Shown: positions 54,145-61,216 of the stretch, in pieces | Layout: every line of letters begins with the position of its first letter | Numbering within the stretch: the first letter of the stretch is position 1 | Assembly (NCBI GenBank): GCA_964400015.1 | Contig: CAYNRR010000007.1 | Location: 11,353 to 75,352, forward strand | Source of the DNA: UBA1234 sp964400015 | GTDB lineage: Bacteria; Bacillota; Clostridia; TANB77; UBA1234 | Direction of reading: 5' to 3' | DNA length: 64,000 nucleotides | Notes under the pieces: model-generated | Told to the model about the DNA's origin: nothing | Database searches by the model: none | Seen by the model: only the letters and a program-made list of their open reading frames with translations | Program-made: the position numbers and the translations under genes

Positions 54145-54477
54145 ATGAAAATTTACAGAAGTGAAGTTGCATTCATTCCTTTGTATAACCAGTGCAAAGC
54201 AACAGATTGCTTGCAGTGCGTGGAACTTGGATGCCCCGTAAACAGTGGAAAAGTCAGATTTGGCAAGGTTGCTTCTCTAATGCAGAGTTTCAAAGAATTG
54301 GAGGAACGCAGTTATTTCTCTCAAAATCCCAGGTGCTATTATGGGGAATGCGATAACTGTGCGAACGTATCTTGTGGAGTGTGGCATGGCTTAGCACCAG
54401 AACCTACAATGCCTGCTACGCTTGAAGAAGAATGGAAACTTTTTTGGTCTGAAACTGAAGAAATACTTTTAAGGTAA
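54145..54477 (+). CDS. Small protein with duplicated C-x4-C-x2-C-x4-C cluster
   Basis: A 110-residue protein. Two four-cysteine clusters have exactly the same spacing: CKATDCLQCVELGCP near residue 17 and CYYGECDNCANVSCG near residue 63, each C-x4-C-x2-C-x4-C. Such sets could bind two iron-sulfur clusters or zinc ions, though the spacing is not the classical CxxCxxCxxxCP of ferredoxins. The C-terminus is Glu/Trp-rich. Composition is less AT-rich than the surroundings. It has its own promoter, GGGAGG RBS and terminator. Family not recognised. Confidence 0.65.
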   Translation: MKIYRSEVAFIPLYNQCKATDCLQCVELGCPVNSGKVRFGKVASLMQSFKELEERSYFSQNPRCYYGECDNCANVSCGVWHGLAPEPTMPATLEEEWKLFWSETEEILLR

Positions 54478-54485
54478 TTTAAGAG

Positions 54486-54517
54486 TGAGGCGAAATTATA
54501 TATTTCGCCTCATTTTT
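54486..54517 (+). terminator. Terminator of the cysteine-rich gene
   Basis: Stem TGAGGCGAAAT / ATTTCGCCTCA followed by T5. Confidence 0.9.
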
Positions 54518-54558
54518 ATGGGAGAGTAGAAGAAATTAGACAAAATTTCAAAAACATC

Positions 54559-54587
54559 TTGACACTTGATGGGCTGGATAGTATAAT
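54559..54587 (+). promoter_or_regulatory. Promoter of infC-rpmI-rplT
   Basis: TTGACA, 17 bp, TATAAT: a consensus vegetative promoter. Confidence 0.9.
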
Positions 54588-54593
54588 TAGCGA

Positions 54594-54730
54594 AGTTCAA
54601 GAAGAAGTCATCCACTTCTCACCTCAGTATTTGCTATGTACTGTTGGTTAATAATTAGTAGTATTTGATTTGCGAGATTACGAATTATTATATTGTGGTT
54701 TGACTTAAGATTGATCTTAAGTCTTTTTTT
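54594..54730 (+). promoter_or_regulatory. L20 leader with attenuator upstream of infC
   Basis: The leader contains blocks typical of the Firmicutes L20 leader (CCACTTCTCACCT, then TGTACTGTTGGTTA, then TATTGTGGTTTGACTTAAG). It ends in a perfect 10-bp terminator hairpin (GACTTAAGAT / ATCTTAAGTC, loop TG, 54702-54723) with seven T. In B. subtilis L20 binds such a leader and promotes termination before infC. Confidence 0.8.
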
Positions 54731-54779
54731 GTGTTAAAAGCACAGACTTTATTTAAATAAAATAAGGGGGTTGGTTTTT

Positions 54780-55298
54780 ATCAAACAAGAACTTTCTATA
54801 AATGAAGAAATCGTTGCGAAAGAAGTCAAAGTTATTGATGAAAATGGAGAACAATTAGGTATACTTCCTATATCAGAAGCTTTAAAAATGGCTGAAGAAA
54901 GAGAATTAGACTTAGTTGAAGTTGCACCAAATGCAAATCCAGTAGTTTGCAAAATTATGAACTATGGAAAATATAAGTATGAGCAAGCTAGAAAAGAAAA
55001 AGAATCTAAGAAAAAACAAAAAGTTGTTGAAGTTAAAGAGATTCGCTTATCATCAACAATTGATACGCATGATTTTGAATTTAAATCTAAAAATGCAAGA
55101 AAATTTTTAGAAGATGGAAATAAGGTCAAAGCCACAATTAAGTTTAAAGGTAGAGAAGTCAATAACACTGCGTTTGGAGCAAATGTATTAACAAAATTTG
55201 CTGAGTCTTTAGAAGACGTTGGAGTTGTGGATAAAGCACCTAAGTTGGAAGGCAGAAGCATGATGCTTATGATTAACCCAAAGAACAATAATAATTAA
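54780..55298 (+). CDS. infC: Translation initiation factor IF-3
   Basis: IF3 of 172 residues. The N-terminal domain is IKQELSINEEIVAKEVKVID...GEQLGILPISEAL; the linker is lysine-rich. The C-terminal domain has KEIRLSSTIDTHDFEFKSKNARKFLEDGNKV. I place the start at the non-canonical ATC 54780, 9 bases after AAGGGGG. The TTG at 54771 is only one base after that site. AUU/AUC-type starts are a known hallmark of infC, used for autoregulation by IF3 itself. It is first gene of infC-rpmI-rplT. Confidence 0.93.
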   Translation: MKQELSINEEIVAKEVKVIDENGEQLGILPISEALKMAEERELDLVEVAPNANPVVCKIMNYGKYKYEQARKEKESKKKQKVVEVKEIRLSSTIDTHDFEFKSKNARKFLEDGNKVKATIKFKGREVNNTAFGANVLTKFAESLEDVGVVDKAPKLEGRSMMLMINPKNNNN

Positions 55299-55321
55299 AT
55301 TTTAGAAGGGAGTTTTTAACT

Positions 55322-55519
55322 ATGCCTAAAATGAAAACACATAGAGCTACAAAAAAGAGAGTTAGCTTTACAGGTACAGGAAAAATCAAAAGAAACAGAA
55401 TGAATAGAAGACATTTACTAAATGTAAAAACATCTAAGAGAAAAGCAAGATTAAGAAGACCAACAACTGTTGATAAGACAATGGAAGCAACAGTAAAGAG
55501 AATGTTACCATACGGTTAA
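55322..55519 (+). CDS. rpmI: 50S ribosomal protein L35
   Basis: A 65-residue very basic protein: MPKMKTHRATKKRVSFTGTG, KRNRMNRRHLL, TVDKTMEATVKRMLPYG. It is the middle gene of infC-rpmI-rplT, 23 bp after infC, with GAAGGGAG as RBS. Confidence 0.97.
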   Translation: MPKMKTHRATKKRVSFTGTGKIKRNRMNRRHLLNVKTSKRKARLRRPTTVDKTMEATVKRMLPYG

Positions 55520-55548
55520 TAAAAGTAGATGAAAGGAGAGAATAGATA

Positions 55549-55896
55549 ATGGCAAGAGTAAAGACAGCGATTATAACAAGAAAGAAACATAAAAAAGTTT
55601 TAAAAATGGCTAAAGGTTACTATGGAGCAAAAAGCACAAGATTTAGAATGGCTAAACAAGCTGTTATGAAATCTTTACAATATGCATACGTAGGTAGAAA
55701 ATTAAAGAAAAGAGATTTTAGAAAATTATGGATTACAAGAATCAACGCTGCTGCAAGAGCAAATGGAATCAACTACAGCACATTGATTAACGGTATGAAA
55801 AAGGCTAATATCAACGTAAACAGAAAGATGTTAGCAGAAATGGCAGTAAATGATCCTAAAGCATTTTCAGAATTAGTAGCTGCTGCAACTAAATAA
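55549..55896 (+). CDS. rplT: 50S ribosomal protein L20
   Basis: A 115-residue protein: ARVKTAIITRKKHKKVLKMA, GYYGAKSTRFRMAKQAVMKS, RDFRKLWITRINAAARANG. It is an early 23S rRNA assembly protein and the probable repressor acting on the leader upstream of infC. It is last in the operon. Confidence 0.97.
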   Translation: MARVKTAIITRKKHKKVLKMAKGYYGAKSTRFRMAKQAVMKSLQYAYVGRKLKKRDFRKLWITRINAAARANGINYSTLINGMKKANINVNRKMLAEMAVNDPKAFSELVAAATK

Positions 55897-55910
55897 GATA
55901 ATATAAAATT

Positions 55911-55945
55911 ATGAGACAAATCTTTATGGTTTGTCTCATTTTTTG
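55911..55945 (+). terminator. Terminator of infC-rpmI-rplT
   Basis: Stem ATGAGACAAA / TTTGTCTCAT with a 9-base loop, then T6. Confidence 0.92.
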
Positions 55946-56001
55946 TTCTAAAAAACTTTCTTGTCCATAAAATTTAATATATTTAATTTATGGAGGCATT
56001 T

Positions 56002-57021
56002 ATGAAAAATTTTATAATTTTCTTTCTTATAGTAATGGTTATAAGCTTTATCACTCCAAACCTATTTATAAGAGATGTTTTAGCTATAAATGAAGAACCA
56101 ATTATTTCAAACTCCGGAAAAAATATTTTTTCAAAAATACAAGAAAAGTTCTTCGAAAAAGAGAAAGAAGAGCCTAAAAGAGAAGAACAAAATAAAATAA
56201 GACTTCTAATGACAGACTCAAACGAAATAATAGAACTAGATTTTGACGAATATATAAAAGGAGTTTTAATAGGCGAGATGCCTGTAACATATGAAATAGA
56301 AGCTTTGAAAGCACAGGCACTAGTAGCTAGAACATATACACTATACAAATTAAAAAATACAGATTCATCACATGAAAATGCAGATATGTGCGATGACATA
56401 AATTGCTGTCAATGCTATAAAACAAAAGAATACGCATTTGCTTCTTGGGATGATGAAGAAGAAAACGCGAAATGGTTAAAAGTAGAAGAAGCAGTAAACT
56501 CAACCAAAAATCAATATATAACTTATAATAATGATGTAATAGCAGCATTCTTTCATGCCAATAGTGCTGGAAAAACAGAAGATGTAAAATATATATGGGG
56601 TGAGGTTGAAATACCTTATTTGAAAAGCGTTGAAGGATTTGAAAACGACTTAAATAACGAAATAAAAATCTTTTCCAGTGGCGAATTTGAAAACAAAATA
56701 AGAACTAAATATGAACCTTATATTTACGCAAGTGGTGAAATAAAAATATTAGACTATACAACAAGTGGAAGAGTAAACACCTTAAAAATAGGTGAAAATA
56801 TTTTAAAAGCAACAGAACTACGAACATTATTAGGTTTAAAATCAACAGCTATTGAAAGTATAATAGCGAACGATGAAGAAATACAAATAGTAACAAAAGG
56901 GTACGGACATGGTGTAGGAATGAGTCAAGTAGGAGCAAATCAAATGGCTTTAAACGGCAAAAAATACGATGAGATAATAAAACACTATTATACAGGAGTT
57001 GAAATCCAAACCATTTCTTGA
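56002..57021 (+). CDS. spoIID: SpoIID-type lytic transglycosylase
   Basis: A 339-residue membrane-anchored enzyme that opens peptidoglycan during engulfment. The N-terminal helix is IIFFLIVMVISFITPNLFI. The catalytic Glu segment is IGEMPVTYEIEALKAQALVARTYTL. The Cys-rich CDDINCCQCY and the C-terminal GYGHGVGMSQVGANQMA are SpoIID/LytB signatures. ATG 56002 follows TGGAGG, which is itself part of an in-frame ATG at 55990 that I reject. SpoIIP and SpoIIM are not nearby. Confidence 0.93.
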   Translation: MKNFIIFFLIVMVISFITPNLFIRDVLAINEEPIISNSGKNIFSKIQEKFFEKEKEEPKREEQNKIRLLMTDSNEIIELDFDEYIKGVLIGEMPVTYEIEALKAQALVARTYTLYKLKNTDSSHENADMCDDINCCQCYKTKEYAFASWDDEEENAKWLKVEEAVNSTKNQYITYNNDVIAAFFHANSAGKTEDVKYIWGEVEIPYLKSVEGFENDLNNEIKIFSSGEFENKIRTKYEPYIYASGEIKILDYTTSGRVNTLKIGENILKATELRTLLGLKSTAIESIIANDEEIQIVTKGYGHGVGMSQVGANQMALNGKKYDEIIKHYYTGVEIQTIS

Positions 57022-57047
57022 CATAACTTTTTATAGTGAGGTATAAT
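57018..57047 (+). promoter_or_regulatory. Promoter of maf and the DUF402 gene
   Basis: TTGACA, 18 bp, TATAAT, overlapping the end of spoIID. Confidence 0.8.
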
Positions 57048-57082
57048 ATTCGATAAAAATATATGCTAGAAGAGGTGGTAGT

Positions 57083-57670
57083 ATGAAACTAATATTAGCA
57101 TCAAATTCAAAATGGAGAAAAGAAATATTGGATATGGCAAATTTAAAATATACAGCTATATCAAGCGATTTAGATGAAAGTATTGTAGAATATACTAATC
57201 CCAAAGAATATGTTGAAAAACTATCAAGATTAAAAGCAGAAAATGTAGCTTCCAAGGTAGAAGAGGGAATCATAATAGCTTCAGATACAATTGGATATAT
57301 GAATAATGAAAAATTTGAAAAGCCAAAAAACAGGGAAGAAGCTTTTCAAAACATGAAAAAACTTTCTGGAAATATCAACTACACTGCTACTGGAGTTACT
57401 ATAATAGATTTATATAAACAAAAAACGGTTAGCTTTGTGGAAATAACAGAAATATATTTAAACAAGATGAGTGATGATGAAATCAATTGGTATATAGATC
57501 ATGAGGCTTCAGTATATGATTGCTCTGGATATGCCATAGACACCTCTGCATCACTATTTGTCGAAAAAATAAATGGTGACTATAAAAGCATAATAGGGTT
57601 ACCGATTCATAGAATATATGAAGAATTAAAAAAATTAGGATATACAGTAAACGACTTAGAATGCAAATAA
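57083..57670 (+). CDS. maf: Maf-family nucleotide pyrophosphatase
   Basis: A 195-residue protein: KLILASNSKWRKEILDMANL (usual LASxSPRRxELL), IASDTIGYMNNEKFEKPKNREEAF with the catalytic Asp, and YDCSGYAIDTSASLFVEKINGDYKSIIGLPI. Maf proteins hydrolyse non-canonical nucleoside triphosphates and, when overproduced, affect septation. The first motif has SKWR in place of SPRR, so substrate preference may differ. Confidence 0.92.
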   Translation: MKLILASNSKWRKEILDMANLKYTAISSDLDESIVEYTNPKEYVEKLSRLKAENVASKVEEGIIIASDTIGYMNNEKFEKPKNREEAFQNMKKLSGNINYTATGVTIIDLYKQKTVSFVEITEIYLNKMSDDEINWYIDHEASVYDCSGYAIDTSASLFVEKINGDYKSIIGLPIHRIYEELKKLGYTVNDLECK

Positions 57671-57688
57671 AGAAAGAAGGCGTAAAAA

Positions 57689-58144
57689 ATGAAAATTTAT
57701 AGAAAAAGATATATACCAAACGAAGTTGTTGATATATCGGGTGACGAACTGATTTATAAAGACGAAAATATGATAGTTACAAAATGGAAACCAATCCACC
57801 CAAGAGATGATGTTTCGTGGGGGATATCATATACACTATTAAACAAAGGTTGGAAAATCAGTAAATTTTATGACTTTGAAAATGAACTAAAATATTGGTA
57901 TTGCGATATAATTGAAGCAGATTATAATGAAGAAGCAGACACATTAACTACTACAGACTTATTAGTAGACTTAAAAATATATCCAGACGGTACATATGAA
58001 ACACTTGATATAGACGAACTTGACGAAGCATTGGAACAATCGTTAATAACAATTAGCCAAAAGGAAGATGCTTTAAAAAAATTAAATGAACTATTAGAAT
58101 TAGTGAAAAATCAAGCATTTCCACCAATGAAAGAAATTATATAA
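57689..58144 (+). CDS. DUF402 domain protein
   Basis: A 151-residue protein of the DUF402 family. Strand-rich segments WKISKFYDFENELKYWYCDI, DTLTTTDLLVDLKIYPDGTY and a C-terminal helix (LDEALEQSLITISQKEDALKKL) match the fold whose studied members include nucleoside di- and triphosphatases. It lies 18 bp after maf, suggesting a shared role in nucleotide clean-up. This is inference from context. Confidence 0.82.
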   Translation: MKIYRKRYIPNEVVDISGDELIYKDENMIVTKWKPIHPRDDVSWGISYTLLNKGWKISKFYDFENELKYWYCDIIEADYNEEADTLTTTDLLVDLKIYPDGTYETLDIDELDEALEQSLITISQKEDALKKLNELLELVKNQAFPPMKEII

Positions 58145-58148
58145 AATA

Positions 58149-58196
58149 AAAAGCCTAAATGCTTACTTAAAATAAAGTAAGACTTAGGCTTTTTTA
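58149..58196. terminator. Strong bidirectional terminator at the island's left edge
   Basis: Outer stem AAAAGCCTAA / TTAGGCTTTT and inner stem CTTACTT / AAGTAAG around AAAATA. It ends the maf-DUF402 unit. It is probably also the ancestral terminator of smpB, because its right arm continues into a copy of the smpB 3' end. Confidence 0.85.
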
Positions 58197-58213
58197 ATAT
58201 TTCTCACTCATAT
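58181..58213. repeat. Left 33-bp direct repeat (smpB 3'-end copy)
   Basis: Identical to 62733-62765. On the minus strand it encodes MSEKY-stop, the last codons of smpB, plus the start of its terminator. TAAAGTAA precedes both copies. It is a likely attachment-site remnant. Confidence 0.8.
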
Positions 58214-58272
58214 TGAAATAAAAGTAATGTTAATATAAAATTATGACAAACAAGAAAGGGAGAGTGGAAGAT

Positions 58273-58740
58273 ATGGGAGCTAGAATTTTACCGCATCAAG
58301 TAGAGGAAATGTCAAAAGATTGCATTAGAATGAAAATAAACTCAGACCCTAATATGTTATTTAGAGAATTAACAGGACGAGACTATGGAATTGATGCAAT
58401 TATTGAATTGTTTGAAAATGAAATGCCAACAGGTAAAATTTGTTTCCTTCAAATAAAAGCAACTCAAAATGCAATACTTCCGTTAATAAAAAATCATGAT
58501 TATATATCGTGCCCGAATATAAGTGAATCTAATCTAAATTATTCTTTTCAAAGGAATATTCTTGTTGTGCTAATATATATATCATTAAAAGGCGAAAAAG
58601 GTTTTTATTATAAGGTATTAAATGGTGAGGTAAATGCTACTAAAATAAGAAAGAAAAATACAATTAGAATTCCTATAGAAAATTACATATTAAATGATGT
58701 AACGCTATTGTCAAATGTAATAAGAGAATTTTATATGTGA
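58273..58740 (+). CDS. DUF4365 nuclease-like protein
   Basis: A 155-residue protein. The sequence FRELTGRDYGIDAIIELFEN, then GKICFLQIKATQNA, carries the D...E...QxK pattern of the PD-(D/E)xK superfamily as seen in DUF4365 domains, often found in defence islands. ATG 58273 is preceded by GGGAGAGTGGAAG; an ATG at 58243 lacks a ribosome binding site. A nuclease activity is inferred from the motif only. It is the first gene inside the left repeat. Confidence 0.7.
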   Translation: MGARILPHQVEEMSKDCIRMKINSDPNMLFRELTGRDYGIDAIIELFENEMPTGKICFLQIKATQNAILPLIKNHDYISCPNISESNLNYSFQRNILVVLIYISLKGEKGFYYKVLNGEVNATKIRKKNTIRIPIENYILNDVTLLSNVIREFYM

Positions 58741-58848
58741 CTTAAAAATAAATATAAAAACAGATTATCTAATAAAATGAAGATTTAATTAGCTACCAAT
58801 AATTTATACAATTTTAAAAGGATGTCTAGAAAAGTAAGGATGGTAAAA

Positions 58849-59391
58849 ATGTTTGATAGTAAAAGTAGTAATTGCAAAAAAGTAGAATTGCTCTACAATA
58901 AGTATAAATTTTTTATGTATAATCAAGCTTATAGTATATTGAATGATAATTATTTGGCAGAAGATGCTGTACACCAATCTTTTATTAAAATAATAAGAAA
59001 TATTAGTAAGATTGAAGAAATTGATTCTGTGAAAACTAAAAATTTCTTGGCAGTAATTTGTCGCAATGTAGCAATTGATTTATATAATGAAAAAAAGAAA
59101 AAATTTGTATCAATAGAAAATATTGAAATTTTAGAAGATAGAAGATTGGAATTTCCTAATGAAATTATAATTAGTAATGAAAATGTTAGAAGGATAAAAA
59201 AGGCTATAAACAGTCTGCCTATTATTTACAAAGATGTTTTGATATTAGAACGTTTATATGGCTATACAGAAAAAGAAGTAGCTAAATTATTAGATATATC
59301 AGTGGAAGCTGCTTATAAAAGAAGTATTCGAGCACGAAAAATATTATTAAAAATATTGGAAAGAGATGAAAATGGGAAAAGTGAAAAATAA
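58849..59391 (+). CDS. ECF-type RNA polymerase sigma factor
   Basis: A sigma-70 family protein of about 180 residues with regions 2 and 4 only. Region 2: YNKYKFFMYNQAYSILNDNY and AEDAVHQSFIKIIRN. Region 4: INSLPIIYKDVLILERLYGYTEKEVAKLLDISVEAAYKRSIRARK. I prefer ATG 58849, which follows AAGGATGG; earlier ATGs at 58822 and 58840 are possible. It overlaps the next gene, a membrane protein with the layout of an anti-sigma factor. It probably drives the secreted-protein genes downstream. Confidence 0.85.
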   Translation: MFDSKSSNCKKVELLYNKYKFFMYNQAYSILNDNYLAEDAVHQSFIKIIRNISKIEEIDSVKTKNFLAVICRNVAIDLYNEKKKKFVSIENIEILEDRRLEFPNEIIISNENVRRIKKAINSLPIIYKDVLILERLYGYTEKEVAKLLDISVEAAYKRSIRARKILLKILERDENGKSEK

Positions 59392-60052
59392 AAATGAAAA
59401 TAGATTAGAAATTTTAATTGAAGAAGCTCTTAAAGAAGAGTTTAAAGTAGATAAAACTAAGGATATAGAAGTTAATGATAATATAATATTTTCTGAAAGA
59501 CATGAAAGTGATATGAAAAAACTTTTTGCTCATCAACGTAGAAAAGAATTGTTAATAAATAGCATAAATGCTACTAAAAAAATAGCTGTAATCTTTATTG
59601 CTCTTTTTATTAGTATAAATATACTTACACTTAGTGTAGAAGCGATTAGAATTAGATTTTTAAATTATAAAATTGAACAAAATGAAAAATATACTGAAAT
59701 TACTTTTAATACAGATAATAAATACATTTCGAACAGAGTTAAACTTATGTACATACCAGCAAACTTTAAAATAAAAAAAGAAGACATAAGTGATACAAGT
59801 ATTTATTTGAAATTTGAATTTGAAGATAAGTATTTTTCGGTATCGATTGAATCTATTGAAGGAACTACACAATTAGATACGGAAAACTCTGAGGTTAAAA
59901 GTATAAAATTAAAAGAATGGAATATTATGATGATCCAAAAAGATAATGAAATTATAGCATATTGGGTGGATAATAAATTTGCTTATTCGATATATGGAAA
60001 TATTACAGAAAATGATATAGTTAATATAATAAATAATTTAAAAAATATATAA
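59372..60052 (+). CDS. Membrane anti-sigma-factor-like protein (DUF4367-like)
   Basis: A 226-residue protein. It has a charged cytoplasmic N-terminus of about 70 residues, one helix (KIAVIFIALFISINILTLSV) and an extracytoplasmic domain with VKLMYIPANFKIKKEDISDT and WNIMMIQKDNEIIAYWV, resembling DUF4367 sensors. The start overlaps the sigma factor end by 20 bases (ATG 59372; ATG 59366 also possible). Overlap, topology and position point to a cognate anti-sigma factor. The inducing signal is unknown. Confidence 0.7.
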   Translation: MGKVKNKNENRLEILIEEALKEEFKVDKTKDIEVNDNIIFSERHESDMKKLFAHQRRKELLINSINATKKIAVIFIALFISINILTLSVEAIRIRFLNYKIEQNEKYTEITFNTDNKYISNRVKLMYIPANFKIKKEDISDTSIYLKFEFEDKYFSVSIESIEGTTQLDTENSEVKSIKLKEWNIMMIQKDNEIIAYWVDNKFAYSIYGNITENDIVNIINNLKNI

Positions 60053-60116
60053 AATTTGTCTAAAAACTTTCTTTATTAGGGTTATTATTTGTGAATATAA
60101 TAAAAGGAGGGTTTAT

Positions 60117-60543
60117 ATGAAAAATTTTTTAATAGTTAGTATTATGGCTTTTTTATTGCTAATGCCAACAAGTGTTTTTGCGGGAAAAAATATTTCAACA
60201 GAAAACTACAATCAGAATCAACTCAGATTTGAAGCGATGATTAAATGTTGGAATTCGTTGGTTTTGGGCAATTATGGAAAGATGCAATGTTATGGAAAAA
60301 CGGAAGTGAGAGATGGATATGTTGCTGAAGTAATAATAGAGTTGCAGAGACGAGAACGGTAATAATTGGACACCAATCAAAAATTGGAGTGGTTTAGATG
60401 AAGATTATATCAGCTTGGAAAAAGAATGGTATGTAGCTAGCGGTTATACATATAGACTTATGGTGACACATAATGCTTATACATCAAACATGGAATATGT
60501 AGAATCTTCAACTTCTTATAGTCAAGAAATTATTTATGAATAA
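60117..60543 (+). CDS. Secreted small protein, needs +1 frameshift at CGG 60357-60359
   Basis: The signal peptide MKNFLIVSIMAFLLLMPTSVFA precedes a mature domain with GYVAEVIIELQRRE. There the zero frame meets CGG-TAA-TAA. Skipping C60357 gives GNNWTPIKNWSGLDEDYISL, then WYVASGYTYRLMVTHNAYT and a natural stop at 60541-60543. The product has about 141 residues. The joined pattern (beta strand, WTPIKNWS, ASGYTYRL, Ser/Thr-rich strand) resembles small secreted clostridial proteins grouped, from memory, as DUF6147. The continuation is coherent sequence, so I annotate a single frameshifted gene. Confidence 0.75.
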
Positions 60544-60611
60544 TAATCAGCTTATTTTATGCTTATATTATATATGGTTCGTATTATTAACAATAGAGAA
60601 GGAGGAAAGTA

Positions 60612-61103
60612 ATGAAAAATAAATCGGTTATAATTTGGATTATTGTATTCATAGTTTGTATAACAAGTTGTACAATGGTTTATTTTAGTAATAAACAAAA
60701 TATATTAAATATGGAGAATGAAAATGTTCTACACTCAAACTTATATAAACAAACGGAGAAATATTTAAAAGATGAGTTTGATAGAGTATATTCTCCATAT
60801 CAGGAAATTCTTGATTTATATATTTCGGATTGGAATGAAGAAAATAATGAAGCCACGTTTTTCTACAATATGGTTTATAAATATTTTGAACAAGATGTTG
60901 ATACAATTGAATACATAAAAAAAGAAAAAGAAAACGGAAATATAGAAATGTATGAATTATTAAAAAAAGAGTATCTGGAACCGCATTATCTTAGTTATGA
61001 TTTTAAAATTGTGTTAGAAAATGATGAGCTTAAACTTTATACTAATGTTGCAGCTAAAGGAGAGAGTTGGGAACCTATAACAATAGATGAATATGTTAAA
61101 TAA
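60612..61103 (+). CDS. Exported or membrane-anchored protein of unknown function
   Basis: A 163-residue protein with an N-terminal hydrophobic helix (VIIWIIVFIVCITSCTMVYF). A cysteine in it makes a lipoprotein possible but not clear. A Glu/Tyr-rich helical domain follows (YLKDEFDRVYSPYQEILDLY), with a final small strand region (KIVLENDELKLYTNVAAKGE). No family recognised. It has a strong RBS (AAGGAGG) and lies between two secreted-protein genes in the island. Confidence 0.6.
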   Translation: MKNKSVIIWIIVFIVCITSCTMVYFSNKQNILNMENENVLHSNLYKQTEKYLKDEFDRVYSPYQEILDLYISDWNEENNEATFFYNMVYKYFEQDVDTIEYIKKEKENGNIEMYELLKKEYLEPHYLSYDFKIVLENDELKLYTNVAAKGESWEPITIDEYVK

Positions 61104-61216
61104 TATAGAAATTAAAAGAAGAGTTTATATAGTATAAAAATAGAAAAATATATTCTAAATTGATGATATATATTGTGCACGTATATATTATTATAAAAAG
61201 AAAAGGAGGAATCTTA

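Noticed and set aside
60117..60362. An 81-residue protein ending at QRRER
   Set aside because: The +1 frame continues directly with coherent protein sequence to a natural stop at 60543, and the break is at CGG as in two other genes.
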